Counted from the first letter of the stretch, positions 45,936-56,262 are shown. The stretch: 64,000 bases of DNA from Oreohelix idahoensis (GCA_024509875.1 JAMPIV010005010.1:793001-857000), one strand, 5' to 3'. Made by a program: numbers and translations. Notes: a model not told the origin generated them from the sequence alone.

Positions 45936-47653
45936 TAGCTGAACAAAATACAAAACGACTTCAGCTTGAGATGGAAGAGAATGATAAAAAACGACAGCAT
46001 GAACTAAAATTAGCAGAGTCAGAATATGAGAGACTTAGGTTAACTCAGGAAGCTAATTCTCAGAGAACTTTTGAAAGCCAAACTTCATCCAGACATGATC
46101 ATTTTAAGGAAATTCACCTTAAATTACCTAAATTTAATCCCCCGTCGGATGACGTAATATTTTTCCTAGATAGATTTGAGGCCACTTGTAGGTCTTATAA
46201 CGTGGATAAAACACTGTATTGCACATATTTATCCAGGTTACTTACTGGGGATGCTTTAGCAGTTTATCATACTACCAGTATTAATGAGAAGAATGATTAT
46301 AATGCTCTTAGAGCCGCACTTCTGAAGAAATTTCAAATGACAGAAGATGAATACCGATTAAGATTTCGTACATTACTACCGCAATCAAGCAGAAATTTCA
46401 GTGATTTTCTGTCACAAATACGACTAACCCTAGAAAGATGGATCGAATTATCCAAAATTGAAAAGTCGTATGAAGGTCTCTTCGATTTACTGATGCGCGA
46501 TAAGGTACTATCGTCTGTAAATCCTACATTTCTCGCATTTTTACACGAACGGAAACCTTTATCTATGAAAGACTTAGAAGAACATGCAAAAAATTTCTGC
46601 ACTGCTCACCCAACCATGGATCTAAGTAATGCACAGATTAAGAATGAATTGCCTGTTGCTTTTGCAGCACAACAAAACAATTTTTCACGAAATCGTTCCT
46701 TTAGTGCTGACAGGTATGTCAATAAGGGAAATAATTACAATTTTAACAATGATAACTTTTACAAAGGGAAGCAATTTCAACAATCTGCTCCATTTAATGT
46801 TTCTTGGAACCAAGCTCACAGATCGCGAGATTTTGGTAACAATAATTTTAAAAATAATCAAGGACATTATAATAAACAAAACTGGAGATCAAGATCTCAG
46901 GGTCCGCAAAACAGACAAGGTTCTTGGAATAAAAATTTTAAAGAACATCATAACTTTAATTATACAAATTATCGGACTCATCCAAATTTTAACTCAAGCA
47001 GAAACGACAATTATGGCAATTTTAATGCAAATAATCAAAATCGATCGCGTCGTAGAGATAGATCGTCGAGTAATACGGGTAGACATTCTAATGTCGCTTT
47101 AAGTGATACACAGGCTAACATTGAACAGGGTAAAGTAGCTGAAACTCACAATGCTATGTCTTGTTCTCTTGATTGTACCCAGGTGAAAGACTGTCCAGAA
47201 TGCTCGACTCTTTTCCAGCCTAAGGCGATCACGACGCTGCGTTGCGGACATACCTTGCCTAGTCTACCTGTAGTCTGTACGGCCACTGCTGCGTCAGTAC
47301 ACCAGGGACAGGGCTCTCTTAAGTTTAACAAGGGATTTGTCAACAACATTTCATGCTCTCTCCTATTTGACTCAGGTTGTAGTACTGTGGGCGTCCGGAC
47401 TTCGCTGATCAACCCAAGTTGTGCCACGGGCAGGGTTGTCAAGTGTGTGACTTTTGGTGGCACCGTTGAAACATTTCCCACTGCTATTATTGACCTTAAT
47501 ACACCATTTTTTTCAGGAAAGATCCAGGCATGTCTCCTTCCGAATCCAATTTGTGATGTAATACTTGGTCGCATACATGGTATTAAAGAGTGTACACCAC
47601 ACAGCAAATTGCTGAATGGGAAGAGCGACATATTCAAACTGCAAATGCAGTAG
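45896..47653 (+). CDS. gag-pro: gag core plus aspartic protease
   Basis: 585 residues. Up to residue 60 the coiled coil continues. Residues about 65-245 form a retrotransposon gag core (IHLKLPKFNPPSDDVIFFLDRF, YLSRLLTGDALAVYH, FLAFLHERKPLSMKDLEEHA), with the last part resembling a SCAN-like capsid fold. Residues 255-400 are Asn/Arg/Ser-rich, presumably RNA-binding; no classical CCHC knuckle is present, though a Cys cluster (CSLDCTQVKDCPEC) follows. The protease lies near residues 475-560, with the catalytic motif LLFDSGCS (Asp about 492) and the flap-side VILGRIHG. The protease would process gag and pol. The frame ends at 47653 after a shift near 47600. Confidence 0.9.
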   Translation: MENKQKEMEERRLIAEQNTKRLQLEMEENDKKRQHELKLAESEYERLRLTQEANSQRTFESQTSSRHDHFKEIHLKLPKFNPPSDDVIFFLDRFEATCRSYNVDKTLYCTYLSRLLTGDALAVYHTTSINEKNDYNALRAALLKKFQMTEDEYRLRFRTLLPQSSRNFSDFLSQIRLTLERWIELSKIEKSYEGLFDLLMRDKVLSSVNPTFLAFLHERKPLSMKDLEEHAKNFCTAHPTMDLSNAQIKNELPVAFAAQQNNFSRNRSFSADRYVNKGNNYNFNNDNFYKGKQFQQSAPFNVSWNQAHRSRDFGNNNFKNNQGHYNKQNWRSRSQGPQNRQGSWNKNFKEHHNFNYTNYRTHPNFNSSRNDNYGNFNANNQNRSRRRDRSSSNTGRHSNVALSDTQANIEQGKVAETHNAMSCSLDCTQVKDCPECSTLFQPKAITTLRCGHTLPSLPVVCTATAASVHQGQGSLKFNKGFVNNISCSLLFDSGCSTVGVRTSLINPSCATGRVVKCVTFGGTVETFPTAIIDLNTPFFSGKIQACLLPNPICDVILGRIHGIKECTPHSKLLNGKSDIFKLQMQ

Positions 47654-47844
47654 TGACTAGAGCGCAAGCTACTAATATGTCGCATGATACACCTATTGAA
47701 CCTACAGTTCATACCACTTGTGATGATGATGCTCCTATTTCACGGGAGTTGTTTGCAACATTGCAAAAGAATGATGATTCATTAAAAAAAATTTTTTCAG
47801 TATGTGAACAAAAAGAATACCAGCAACAAACTTGCAAAATCTAG
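47590..47844 (+). CDS. Linker between protease and integrase (separate frame)
   Basis: This 84-codon frame continues the protein after the frameshift that ends the protease ORF (QQIAEWEERHIQTANAVVTRAQA) and leads to the integrase N-terminus, where another shift near 47800-47830 is needed. It is part of the same polyprotein rather than an independent gene. Confidence 0.65.
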   Translation: MYTTQQIAEWEERHIQTANAVVTRAQATNMSHDTPIEPTVHTTCDDDAPISRELFATLQKNDDSLKKIFSVCEQKEYQQQTCKI

Positions 47845-50143
47845 ACATGACTTTATACTTAAAAATGGGATTTTGGTTAGAGTAATACGGGAAAAGGATT
47901 CATCCTTATGTTATCAGATCTTAGTCCCATCCTCTATGAGATCTCGTATATTACGACATGCGCATGACTCGCAATGTGCGGGCCATATGGGTTTTTCGCG
48001 TACCAAATCCAGAGTGCTTTCGGCATTCTACTGGCCAGGCGTCCATAGGGACATCACTCTCTATTGTCGGTCCTGTTTGATATGTCAGGAAGTTAAGGTA
48101 CGGGGTCCATTTCATGCGGCTCCTATTCAAGCTGCGGACATCCCGATTAGACCATTTGATAAAATGGCTATAGACATTATTGGTCCGATGCTTCCATCTG
48201 CTAGAGGGCATACGCATATTCTTACGTGCATTGATATGTGCACTCGTTGGCCTGAGGCCATCCCTCTCAAGAACACTTCATCTGCCAGTGTAGCAGAGGC
48301 ATTGATGTTAATCTTCTCACGCATTGGTTTTCCACGGAAAATCTTGTCGGATCATGGGGTTCAGTTCATTTCTGAATCCATGTCTCAAGTTATGAAGACA
48401 TTAGGTATAGACAGATCTCTTAGTTCTATTTATCATCCGATGTCAAATGGGTTAATTGAGCGTCTCAATAGGACACTCAAGCAGTTGTTGGGTAAGATGA
48501 CCCAAGACCATCCCCAAGACTGGGATCGGGTCATACCCGCTGCTCTGTTCGCGTATCGCGAAGTACAAAATCAAGCCACGGGGTTTTCTCCATTCCAGCT
48601 AGTTTTTGGCATGCAACCACGCGGTCCGATGTCGTTAATCCACGACTTATTGGTTGACGAGAATATTGAAGAGGAAACTCAATCCTCTTATGAGTATGTG
48701 ATCTCTCTGAGAAAGAGAATCATAGATGCTTGTAGACTAGCTACTGCATCATCCGAACAAGCCAAAGAAAAAGCTCGTCTATTTGCAAACAAGTATAGAC
48801 GTCTTCGCCAGCTTATTCCTGGTGACGAAGCTTTTGTATTACTCCCTGCGCATAACAATCGTCTTTTAATTACCTGGAGAGGTCCTTTCAGGATCATCTC
48901 AAGAATATCCGATGTCGACTACATCGTTGATGTTAATGGTAAACATAAAACCTTCCACATTAACATGTTGAAGGAGTATTACTCACGTCCTGATTATCTA
49001 CAGTCAGTGTTCCAGGCAACTGACGATCCTACACCTCCTATTCAACACTATTCTAGTTTGTCAGTCATCCAAGAAGAAGAATCTTCTTTCGATGATGTAC
49101 AACTACCAATACCAGTTGTACCACTCCATTCCACTGAGAAATGGAATGATGTTACAATCTCATCTACTCTTTCGGCTGATCAACGTCAGCAAGTCTCTAA
49201 TATTCTACACTCGTATGAGGATGTCCTCACTGACATCCCAGGTCATACGTCAGTCATCCAACATGACATTATTCTGACTGACGATACGCCTATTCGAGTT
49301 CGCCCATATCCTATCCCTTTACACTTTCGTGATAAGGTTGATAAGGAATTGGATGAGATGCTTCAATTAAATATAATTGAACCATCTTCATCACCATATT
49401 CTTCTTCTATGGTAATCATTAGGAAGAAGGACAACAATATACGTCTTTGCGTAGATTACAGGAAATTAAACAAAGTTACAAAATTCGATGCGGAACCGTT
49501 ACCTCTTTTAGACGACTTATTGGAGAAATTATCTCATGCCACATTCTTTTCGAAATTTGACCTTTCAAAGGGCTATTGGCAAGTGCCACTCACTCCTAAA
49601 GCAAAGCCATTCACCGCTTTCTCGACGCCACGGGGTCTTTTTCAATGGAATTTTATGCCATTCGGATTAATGAATGCGCCAGCTACCTTTGTACGCATGA
49701 TGCGCCGCATATTGTCTCATCGTCCCGATGTCATTACTTATATAGATGACATCTGTCTTTTCAGTGACTCTTGGGATGAACATATTCATGGATTAAAAGC
49801 TTTACTTTCTACCTTACGGGATTATAACTTAACAGCGAAACCTTCAAAGGCTTTTGTCGGTTTTCATGACATCTCATTTCTGGGTCACCGCATAGGTCAT
49901 GGTTTCATGTATACAGAAGACAGTAACGTCTCTAAAATTTTAAACATCTCGGCACCTAAGACAAAAAAACAAGTTAGATCTCTTTTAGGACTAATACAGT
50001 TCTATTCAAAATTCATCCCTCATTTGTCTACTATAACTGCACCTTTTTCGTCTCTACTGAAGAAAGGCACATCTAATGTAATAAAGTGGTCGCAGGATCA
50101 CCAAACGGCGTTAGACTATATAAAACGATTTTTTTTCAAATGA
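47804..50143 (+). CDS. pol: pol: integrase followed by reverse transcriptase
   Basis: 779 residues. Integrase first: zinc-binding His54, His61, Cys91, Cys94; catalytic Asp124 (KMAIDIIGPM), Asp183 (LSDHGVQF) and Glu219 (NGLIERLN), with exactly 35 residues between the last two; GPF motif at about 360. A 90-residue linker follows, then RT: PYPIPLHFRDKVDKELDEML, LCVDYRKLNKVT, FSKFDLSKGYWQVPL (first catalytic Asp 586), FMPFGLMNAPATF, and YIDD at 646-649. All catalytic residues are present. The integrase inserts the cDNA and the RT makes it. The ORF ends at a run of eight Ts near 50129-50136, just before the RNase H domain, which continues in another frame. Confidence 0.95.
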   Translation: MNKKNTSNKLAKSRHDFILKNGILVRVIREKDSSLCYQILVPSSMRSRILRHAHDSQCAGHMGFSRTKSRVLSAFYWPGVHRDITLYCRSCLICQEVKVRGPFHAAPIQAADIPIRPFDKMAIDIIGPMLPSARGHTHILTCIDMCTRWPEAIPLKNTSSASVAEALMLIFSRIGFPRKILSDHGVQFISESMSQVMKTLGIDRSLSSIYHPMSNGLIERLNRTLKQLLGKMTQDHPQDWDRVIPAALFAYREVQNQATGFSPFQLVFGMQPRGPMSLIHDLLVDENIEEETQSSYEYVISLRKRIIDACRLATASSEQAKEKARLFANKYRRLRQLIPGDEAFVLLPAHNNRLLITWRGPFRIISRISDVDYIVDVNGKHKTFHINMLKEYYSRPDYLQSVFQATDDPTPPIQHYSSLSVIQEEESSFDDVQLPIPVVPLHSTEKWNDVTISSTLSADQRQQVSNILHSYEDVLTDIPGHTSVIQHDIILTDDTPIRVRPYPIPLHFRDKVDKELDEMLQLNIIEPSSSPYSSSMVIIRKKDNNIRLCVDYRKLNKVTKFDAEPLPLLDDLLEKLSHATFFSKFDLSKGYWQVPLTPKAKPFTAFSTPRGLFQWNFMPFGLMNAPATFVRMMRRILSHRPDVITYIDDICLFSDSWDEHIHGLKALLSTLRDYNLTAKPSKAFVGFHDISFLGHRIGHGFMYTEDSNVSKILNISAPKTKKQVRSLLGLIQFYSKFIPHLSTITAPFSSLLKKGTSNVIKWSQDHQTALDYIKRFFFK

Positions 50144-50601
50144 ACCTTTTTTGAGGTTGCCTAACAAAAATCTCACTTTCATTCTTCGCAGTGATGCATC
50201 TTCTTACGCTATTGCTGCAGTTTTGATGCAGGAATATAACGGCACCTTATTTCCGGTGATGTACGTGTCCAAAAAAACTTACGGAGAGCGAACTCAAATA
50301 CTCCGTTCTGGATAAAGAGCTCCTCGCATTAGTATGGGCAATCACAAAACTGGAACGTTACCTCCTCGGCTCACACTTTGTGGTGGAATCTGACCAAAAA
50401 GCTCTTACCGCACTGAACACGAAGAACGTTAAATCATCGAAGTCAGCGCGTTACGCTATAGCGCTTCAACCATTCAATTTTGAAATACGAGCTATTCCTG
50501 GAGTGAAGAATGTGTTCGCAGACTGTTTGTCGAGATGCCCAAGCGAACTTGTCGAAACTAAACCACTTCCAGATGTTGAAACATCCTCACCGATAACATG
50601 A
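50137..50601 (+). pseudogene. RNase H domain of pol, split by frameshifts
   Basis: After the T-run shift, the frame reads LTFILRSDASSYAIAAVLMQ (first catalytic Asp). A second shift in a seven-A run near 50267-50273 moves to the frame with the Glu-containing KELLALVWAI segment and VESDQKALTAL (further Asp), ending AIPGVKNVFADCLSR, the usual end of gypsy RNase H. The domain would degrade the RNA strand during reverse transcription. Both breaks are single-base length changes in homopolymers, so they may be sequencing errors. Confidence 0.85.
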
Positions 50602-51483
50602 ATAACTTTGTACATTATCATTGATTGTACATCTATAAAGACTGTTTATATAACTGAAGTATTCGTATAAGTATAACTTTCAGGATATACTTACTTATAG
50701 ATTATAACATTACTTCTTGTGTAGTAACATTTTATTAGTACGGGAACATTGATACTATAGTAACGTTTTATTAGAACGGGAACAGTGGTATTAGAGTAAC
50801 ATTTTATTAGTACGGGAACATTGGTACTACAGTAACTTTTTATTAGTATGGAAACATTGTTAAGAGCGACAAATATACATTTGTTATTCCTATGGAACAT
50901 ATTACTTAATCTATTTAATTGATTATGGATCACACACATACTAACTTTCTTAGTTGTCACGTAATACCTGCATTCACGGGTCTTAGTTATGATATCTCAC
51001 TGTATGATCACTAGTCAACCGTACTAGTGTTAGAAAACATTAAGGGTGTTGATTCTTAAAGTGTTTAATTTTGCATTGCTTCATTTTTGCACATTGTATT
51101 TTCAATTTTTCTGTTTTATTGTTTCTCTTGTCATTGATCATCATCAGTGTTGCTGTTCATTTTCATTTTTGAAATCATATGTTTCAAAATTTTTTTTTTT
51201 TTTTTTTGAAAACTTAGTTGAATTTTATTATCATCTTTTTTTTAATGGTTTTTTCATTTTTCATTTTCAACTTGTTTTTACTTCGAATATTACCACATCG
51301 TTCCAAAGTAGGTCGAGTGTGGATGTGTGCTTTAATGCATACTATCATTTAGTTATATTGATTTCGTTTAATATTCTTTTCTTAATATGGTATAACTTTA
51401 TGCATTTCATATATCTTGTGGTAGTTTTGACTCACCTCTCTCGGGTACTAAGTTCAAAAAAATTAATAGAATTAATTTTTTTT
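50602..51483 (+). other. 3' noncoding region of the gypsy element
   Basis: About 0.9 kb, AT-rich. Contains the 36-bp repeats at 50724-50867 and a long T tract near 51190-51207. The ORF at 51046-51495 is Phe/Leu-rich low-complexity and probably not coding; an env gene is not recognisable. Confidence 0.6.
50724..50867 (+). repeat. Four 36-bp tandem repeats in the gypsy 3' region
   Basis: Units start at 50724, 50760, 50796 and 50832, each close to GTAACATTTTATTAGTACGG followed by GAACATTG. Confidence 0.9.
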
Positions 51484-51503
51484 AAGGGGAGGTAATAAGG
51501 GAT
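51484..51503 (+). promoter_or_regulatory. Polypurine tract of the gypsy element
   Basis: AAGGGGAGGTAATAAGGGA sits directly upstream of the 3' LTR and would prime plus-strand synthesis. Confidence 0.8.
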
Positions 51504-51504
51504 C

Positions 51505-52599
51505 TGTTACGTACATTTATTACCTAAGGGGGTAGTCTTCGGTCCTGCCAAATGTACGCACCAGTCTTAAAATAGTTATATTATTTGTGCGTTCGATTGA
51601 TTCACGCACTGACGTGCACAATGCAGTGTGAGTTGCTTTGGACGCACAGGTAACCTAGTTGAGGAGGATTCTGACGTCATGTTTTGAACGGGGCAGTTCG
51701 GACCATGTTTATGTCCGATATATATTTCTTGGATTTTTCTGGCAAGTTTGAAGAAGCCATTATTTTGTAATTATATCTACTGGTATTCATGATGAAGCCA
51801 ATAGTGGAAGTATCAAGTAAGTGTCGCCCCATGTCACATCGAATGTTTATTGAGTTAAATTAAAGTGTCAGGCCGCTCCTAGTTTTGGTCTAGCGGGAAT
51901 TCATCGTAGTATGTCATTCCTAGAATGGACAGACGGAGTCGTTAGCCCTTTTGAATTACCGTAGAGGGAGGATACCTACGAGTAAACGAAGTTAATTGAT
52001 TTGTATGCTTCACATGTTTTTATATGCCGTATTTTCGTCAATGCCAAAGTCGTGGCATGGATATAGAGAGGTTAGTCAACACAGAACTCTAACCTGGTCG
52101 TATTGTCGTGGATGACTTTGTTTGGATTATATATATATATGCTACCTAAGTATCGTATGGAAAAAGTCTGGAATTGTTACAAGTATGATAAGAAGTATTG
52201 CACCTTGAGAATGAATCCGTTGGCCATAAGATACGTCCTTGAAAGAAGGTCAACGGACTTGACTGCAATACATATGATATGGTAGAGGAAGTGACCCTTA
52301 GTCACTTGAATAAGAGGACTTAATTGTTAGAGAATCTTCATGAACTTGAAAAGTAATTATCAACATTTTTTGACGTATGACCTTTTTGCACCTGTAACTA
52401 TGATCGTCTTGTTCCACTCCGTATGTGTCACGTTAAATAAAATATATGTACAGTCATCACAGACTTGTGTGCTGCCAGTAAGTGACCAGTTAAACACTAC
52501 TTGTTGGATTTCGTTTTGAAGAACATTTTCTGACATTTTTGTTCCTTTGCAACCATTCGCGTAATGAAGTTCTTTACCATTAGAATGAACGACCCAACA
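51505..52599 (+). repeat. 3' LTR of the gypsy element
   Basis: 1095 bp, partner of 43316-44409, followed directly by the AATAC target duplication. Confidence 0.95.
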
Positions 52600-52604
52600 A
52601 ATAC

Positions 52605-53030
52605 CTTTTTTTATTATTACCTTTCCGAATGCTATAACGAGAGACATTTAGTTGCGGTGTCACGGGTTGCTTCCCCTTTGCTCTGCAGTAGTGTTCCAAC
52701 AGTGGGCAAAACTCAAGAGTAGCTAATGTGGGTCTTCAAAGGTGTCTACCTTCGCACAAGATTACTCTTGGCTATTTATTTTTCTCTAATTTAATTTCTC
52801 TATTTATTACTCTTGGCCGAGATCACACGTCAATGTATTTAGTTCTATTTTATTCTTTCGCTCATTAGAATGAATCGAGACCCAACCTAATTACTTTTTT
52901 TATTTTTACCTTTCCGAATGCTATTTGCGGGGTGTCACGGGGCCTCTGAGAGTGTTCAACGTCAGTGTCTACCTTCGCACAAGATTACTCTTGGTGGCCG
53001 AGTCACACGTCAGTTCTATTAAAATTCCTC
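52605..53030 (+). repeat. Two related blocks of a dispersed repeat
   Basis: 52605-52790 and 52866-53030 share CCTTTCCGAATGCTAT, GGTGTCACGGG and CTACCTTCGCACAAGATTAC. The first also matches 37855-37990. The second block begins with a sequence resembling the last bases of the gypsy LTR. Confidence 0.55.
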
Positions 53031-53552
53031 TCTAACTTTGTGTGAAGGTCCGATATAAGTCCGGTATATGTACGAATACTTAGAGTCTCCTTGCTGTATT
53101 GTTTAGAAGTGTTTCATCTATGTCCGTCTTAAATAAAAGTCAGGATCTTACTCCCATTTTCTCCAGGCTTCAGTCCACTGTCTACTTTGACGATTCGAGA
53201 AATGCAGTCTCGTGTGTCAGAACGTTCAACATTATATCGTATATTCTCTGCCCACGCTTCCTGCATGGCGTTCTGACAAATCTTCCATTCGGCTCGATTG
53301 TTATTCGCGCCTCAAAATGATCGCCAATCTTTTTGAAAGTTTAGTTATGGCAACTTTATCTGCATGAGTCATGTATTTGAAAAATTTCTAACCATTATTT
53401 TACGAATATGGACTGTAAACATCCGACTACTCTGAGTAATGTATTACATCCTCACAGTTCAAAATGTCTTCCAAGATGGGGATTATCTGATTATCACAGC
53501 TATTTCAGGGGTCTGAGTATTTTAATCGCTGGTATAATCACAGCAGCGCAAA

Positions 53553-53570
53553 CCCCCCCCCCCCCCCCCC
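53553..53570. repeat. Poly-C run (18 bases)
   Basis: Uninterrupted C tract; the surrounding 53031-53890 has no gene I can support. Confidence 0.8.
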
Positions 53571-53892
53571 GAGTTTCCCTGTATAATTTACGTAACCTGA
53601 AACAAACATTTCCCGCCGGACAGCCTAGTGTGTGCTATCACTTTAGCAATTACCCCTAATACCTAAGGATGGGTAACGATGACTTGACTTGAAACGAAGT
53701 GTGAAAATATAAACAATGACCTGTCGTACGAGTTTCTGTGTTCAGAAATGGGAAAACTTAGAGAAGGGGTGCGAGAGAGAAATACACAAATTTTGCCTAT
53801 AAATAAATATTAGACAAACATAAAGGTATGTTTTCAGGCACTCGTAAGAAATAAAGATATAGAACACTAGACAACAGAAAAACAACAGACGT

Positions 53893-53985
53893 GAGTGGCT
53901 TACCCAGGACTCGAACCCTGGACCTTCCGTGCCACAACACCGCCTAGCTATGCAAACGAATTACACTATCCTCCCGGCCATCTAG
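53893..53985 (-). repeat. tRNA-like sequence
   Basis: The minus strand carries a perfect T arm (CCAGGGTTCGAGTCCTGG) and a weaker A box (GGATAGTGTAATTCG). The acceptor stem does not fit, so a SINE head is more likely than a tRNA gene. Confidence 0.45.
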
Positions 53986-54009
53986 GCATCACCAACAAAT
54001 GATGCTTCA

Positions 54010-54085
54010 ATGAATCAGAGTGGCTAAGAGGTATGACGTTCGCCTCTAATTCTAAAGGTTCGGGTCCCAGTACCAGGAATATAAT
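54010..54085 (+). repeat. tRNA-like sequence
   Basis: AGAGTGGCTAAGAGGTATG (A box) and AAAGGTTCGGGTCCC (B box) are spaced as in a tRNA. It points away from the tRNA-like sequence at 53893-53985. Probably SINE-derived. Confidence 0.45.
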
Positions 54086-54493
54086 TGATGGATATTGTTT
54101 TCATAACCAGTGGTTCCTATTGATGTCATACTTCCCCTTGATCTCATGGGTAGTGAGGTAGGATGCCTAGCCTTCTCCAATACGGGCCAAGAAAAACTGG
54201 AGGTCTCGTAGAGCACGCGTTATAAATCCATCGGCAGTTGACAAGTGTAAAGAGTAGGCCGTATGGTCCCTGTCCTGGCCGAATTGAAAAATTAGGAAAC
54301 CTACCCATCACAAAAATATTTATAGAATGTGTAATGCTTGTAGGCACACGTTGGGATCTTCGATGGTGCTTTTGAGTTCATGCACTGTGCTGAGATCTTC
54401 TTTGTGTGATCTAAAGGAAGAGATTGGAGCACTGATGGAGTTGTCCGTGTGCAATATAGATGGTCATTAAAACCAAACTAATCCAAATTATGA

Positions 54494-54760
54494 TTGTTAA
54501 CACACAACCACACAGTCAGTGCTCTCTTGTTAACACACAACCACACAGTCAGTGCTCTCTTGTTAACACACAACCACACAGTCAGTGCTCTCTTGTTAAC
54601 ACACAACCACACAGTCAGTGCTCTCTTGTTAACACACAACCACACAGTCAGTGCTCTCTTGTTAACACACAACCACACAGTCAGTGCTCTCTTGTTAACA
54701 CAACTACACAGTCAGTGCTCTCTTATTAAAACACAACCACACAGTCAGTGCTCTCTTGTT
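54494..54760. repeat. 33-bp minisatellite, about eight units
   Basis: Units TTGTTAACACACAACCACAC plus AGTCAGTGCTCTC repeat almost perfectly; the last two are slightly shorter or altered. Because 33 is a multiple of three, several frames stay open, which creates false ORFs. Confidence 0.95.
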
Positions 54761-54904
54761 GTAAATTTTTACAAGAAGTTGAAGTGGCAGCATATATATT
54801 GAACTTAGCTGCCAATGACGGTTCTTCTCATTCTGATGGGTTGGTTCTTTATACACTGCTCATGCTCGTCGCTGGTCAAGGTTGTCGGGTGTAGCTCGTT
54901 TCCT

Positions 54905-55592
54905 AGAAATTTCAGGAGAGTCTTAAAGTTTAGGTCACTGTTCCCTTCTTGTTCCAGAGATAGTACTTTCTGCTGGTACCACCAATAACAACTATGGTAA
55001 AAGAATAGAAACGAAACGCTCTTCTGAGTATTGCTTTTCCCGACACATACTTATGTGTCCCCTTTCTCCTATCCTACCATCCCACTTATCTCAGAATTTA
55101 CCCTCGATGTGAATTAAACTTATCCATCGAGAGAAAACTTTCTTTACATTTAAATTGAATATCTTTTATAGTTACTTTACATTTAAATGAAAAGGTTAAT
55201 AGTGCAGATAGAATGTTTACATTTACATTTCCACTGATTGAAAAGTATTCACAATATAAATTGAATATGTTTTCATTTATGTTCACACTGATTTAAATGC
55301 TTGAAACTTTCATTAATGTTAAAGTGAATATGTTAACATCGACATTTACACTGGTTTGAAACTGTAAGTATTATAATTAAAATGTAAATAATTTCTTTCA
55401 TCTTCCCTCCCTGCTCCATATGGAACTTGGGACTACTTTATGCTTTTAGTTCTCTTTAAGAAACTAGCAATAAAGCAATCACCAGCCCTTGGCTGTGGTG
55501 GTTCACGAAATCATCAATCTATATGCTGAGGTTGCCAGCCACAAATGATTTGGACATCCACTAGCTATTTTCACATATCAATATTCACATGG
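54905..55592 (-). repeat. 0.66-kb dispersed repeat, copy 2 (inverted)
   Basis: Complement of 40978-41640 with the same landmarks in the same order. A (TA)n tract at 55593-55625 abuts it. Confidence 0.7.

Positions 55593-55625
<33 letters not shown>
55593..55625. repeat. Short (TA)n microsatellite
   Basis: About 30 bases of TA next to the dispersed repeat. Confidence 0.9.
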
Positions 55626-55629
<4 letters not shown>

Positions 55630-55899
55630 CACAACTTACGCCAATCCTGGCTCACAGACGTTTTTGCTCAGAGGAATAAAAGGCACTGGCAGATGCCTTA
55701 TTTCACGTGTAGTTGGGGTCGTTAATTTTAACTTTAATTCCCTATCTGATTCAGTGTGTTTCCTTCAGTTTCCTCAGACAGCGGCTTTCCTCATTAAAAT
55801 GGTAGAGATTTCCTGGGCTGTTTTTGTGTCAACATTCTCCAATAAAAGGTGTCTGGTCAAATAAAACGGAATCCTGAATTCTAACTCCTAGCAAGTCTG

Positions 55900-56262
55900 G
55901 TGCCTTGGCAAGCGATCTTCACAGTAGATTTGACTAGCTGTAACGAAGCTAAGAAAGCGCCAATCGTTTCAAACAAAATGTGGGGTGGGGGCGATTTCAA
56001 AATATTCCTGACATGGAAAAATTTTGAACATTATGTAGAGGTCAAGTCTTCCGTATATGGTAAGAAAATATCTGATGCCCTGGCAGGCGGACTCGCCAAC
56101 ACATCTGTAAACTCATACGACAAATGTGTTTCAGATGTAACAAATTTATTACTTTATCAGAAAGTAATCTATTTGGAGACGGGTAATCTCGTTATCTGTC
56201 CCGCCTCTGCCTTTATCAGCAATTTAAGCAAACACGCTGACGAGTGTAAGGCTAATCTGTAG
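55900..56262 (+). CDS. Unrecognised 120-residue ORF
   Basis: Begins MPWQAIFTVDL. The middle reads MWGGGDFKIFLTWKNFEHYVEVKS, then YGKKISDALAGGLANTSVNSYDKCVSDV, with four Cys in all. The composition looks protein-like, but I recognise no family and could not find flanking exons. It lies just left of the LTR unit at 56633. It may be a host exon, a piece of another element or chance. Confidence 0.25.
   Translation: MPWQAIFTVDLTSCNEAKKAPIVSNKMWGGGDFKIFLTWKNFEHYVEVKSSVYGKKISDALAGGLANTSVNSYDKCVSDVTNLLLYQKVIYLETGNLVICPASAFISNLSKHADECKANL

Larger units (their letters stand above)
43316..52599 (+). mobile_element. Complete Ty3/gypsy LTR retrotransposon with integrase before RT (Gmr1-like order)
   Basis: A 9284-bp element bounded by AATAC target duplications (43311-43315 and 52600-52604). 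LTRs of 1094 and 1095 bp start TGTTAC and end CCAACA. Coding order on the plus strand is coiled-coil gag, gag core, aspartic protease, integrase, RT, RNase H. Normal Ty3/gypsy elements have RT-RNase H before integrase. The reversed order is the hallmark of Gmr1-like gypsy elements, first described in deuterostomes. LTR identity of about 99% means a recent insertion. Five frameshifts interrupt the ORFs, at least two in homopolymers. Confidence 0.95.

Noticed and set aside
51046..51495. 149-codon ORF before the gypsy 3' LTR as a possible env
   Set aside because: Phe/Leu/Tyr-rich translation of an AT-rich tract; no signal peptide-plus-glycoprotein pattern, and it runs into the polypurine tract.
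54460..54802. Three long ORFs on both strands over the 33-bp repeat
   Set aside because: They are by-products of a repeat whose length is a multiple of three; composition is that of the repeat unit.
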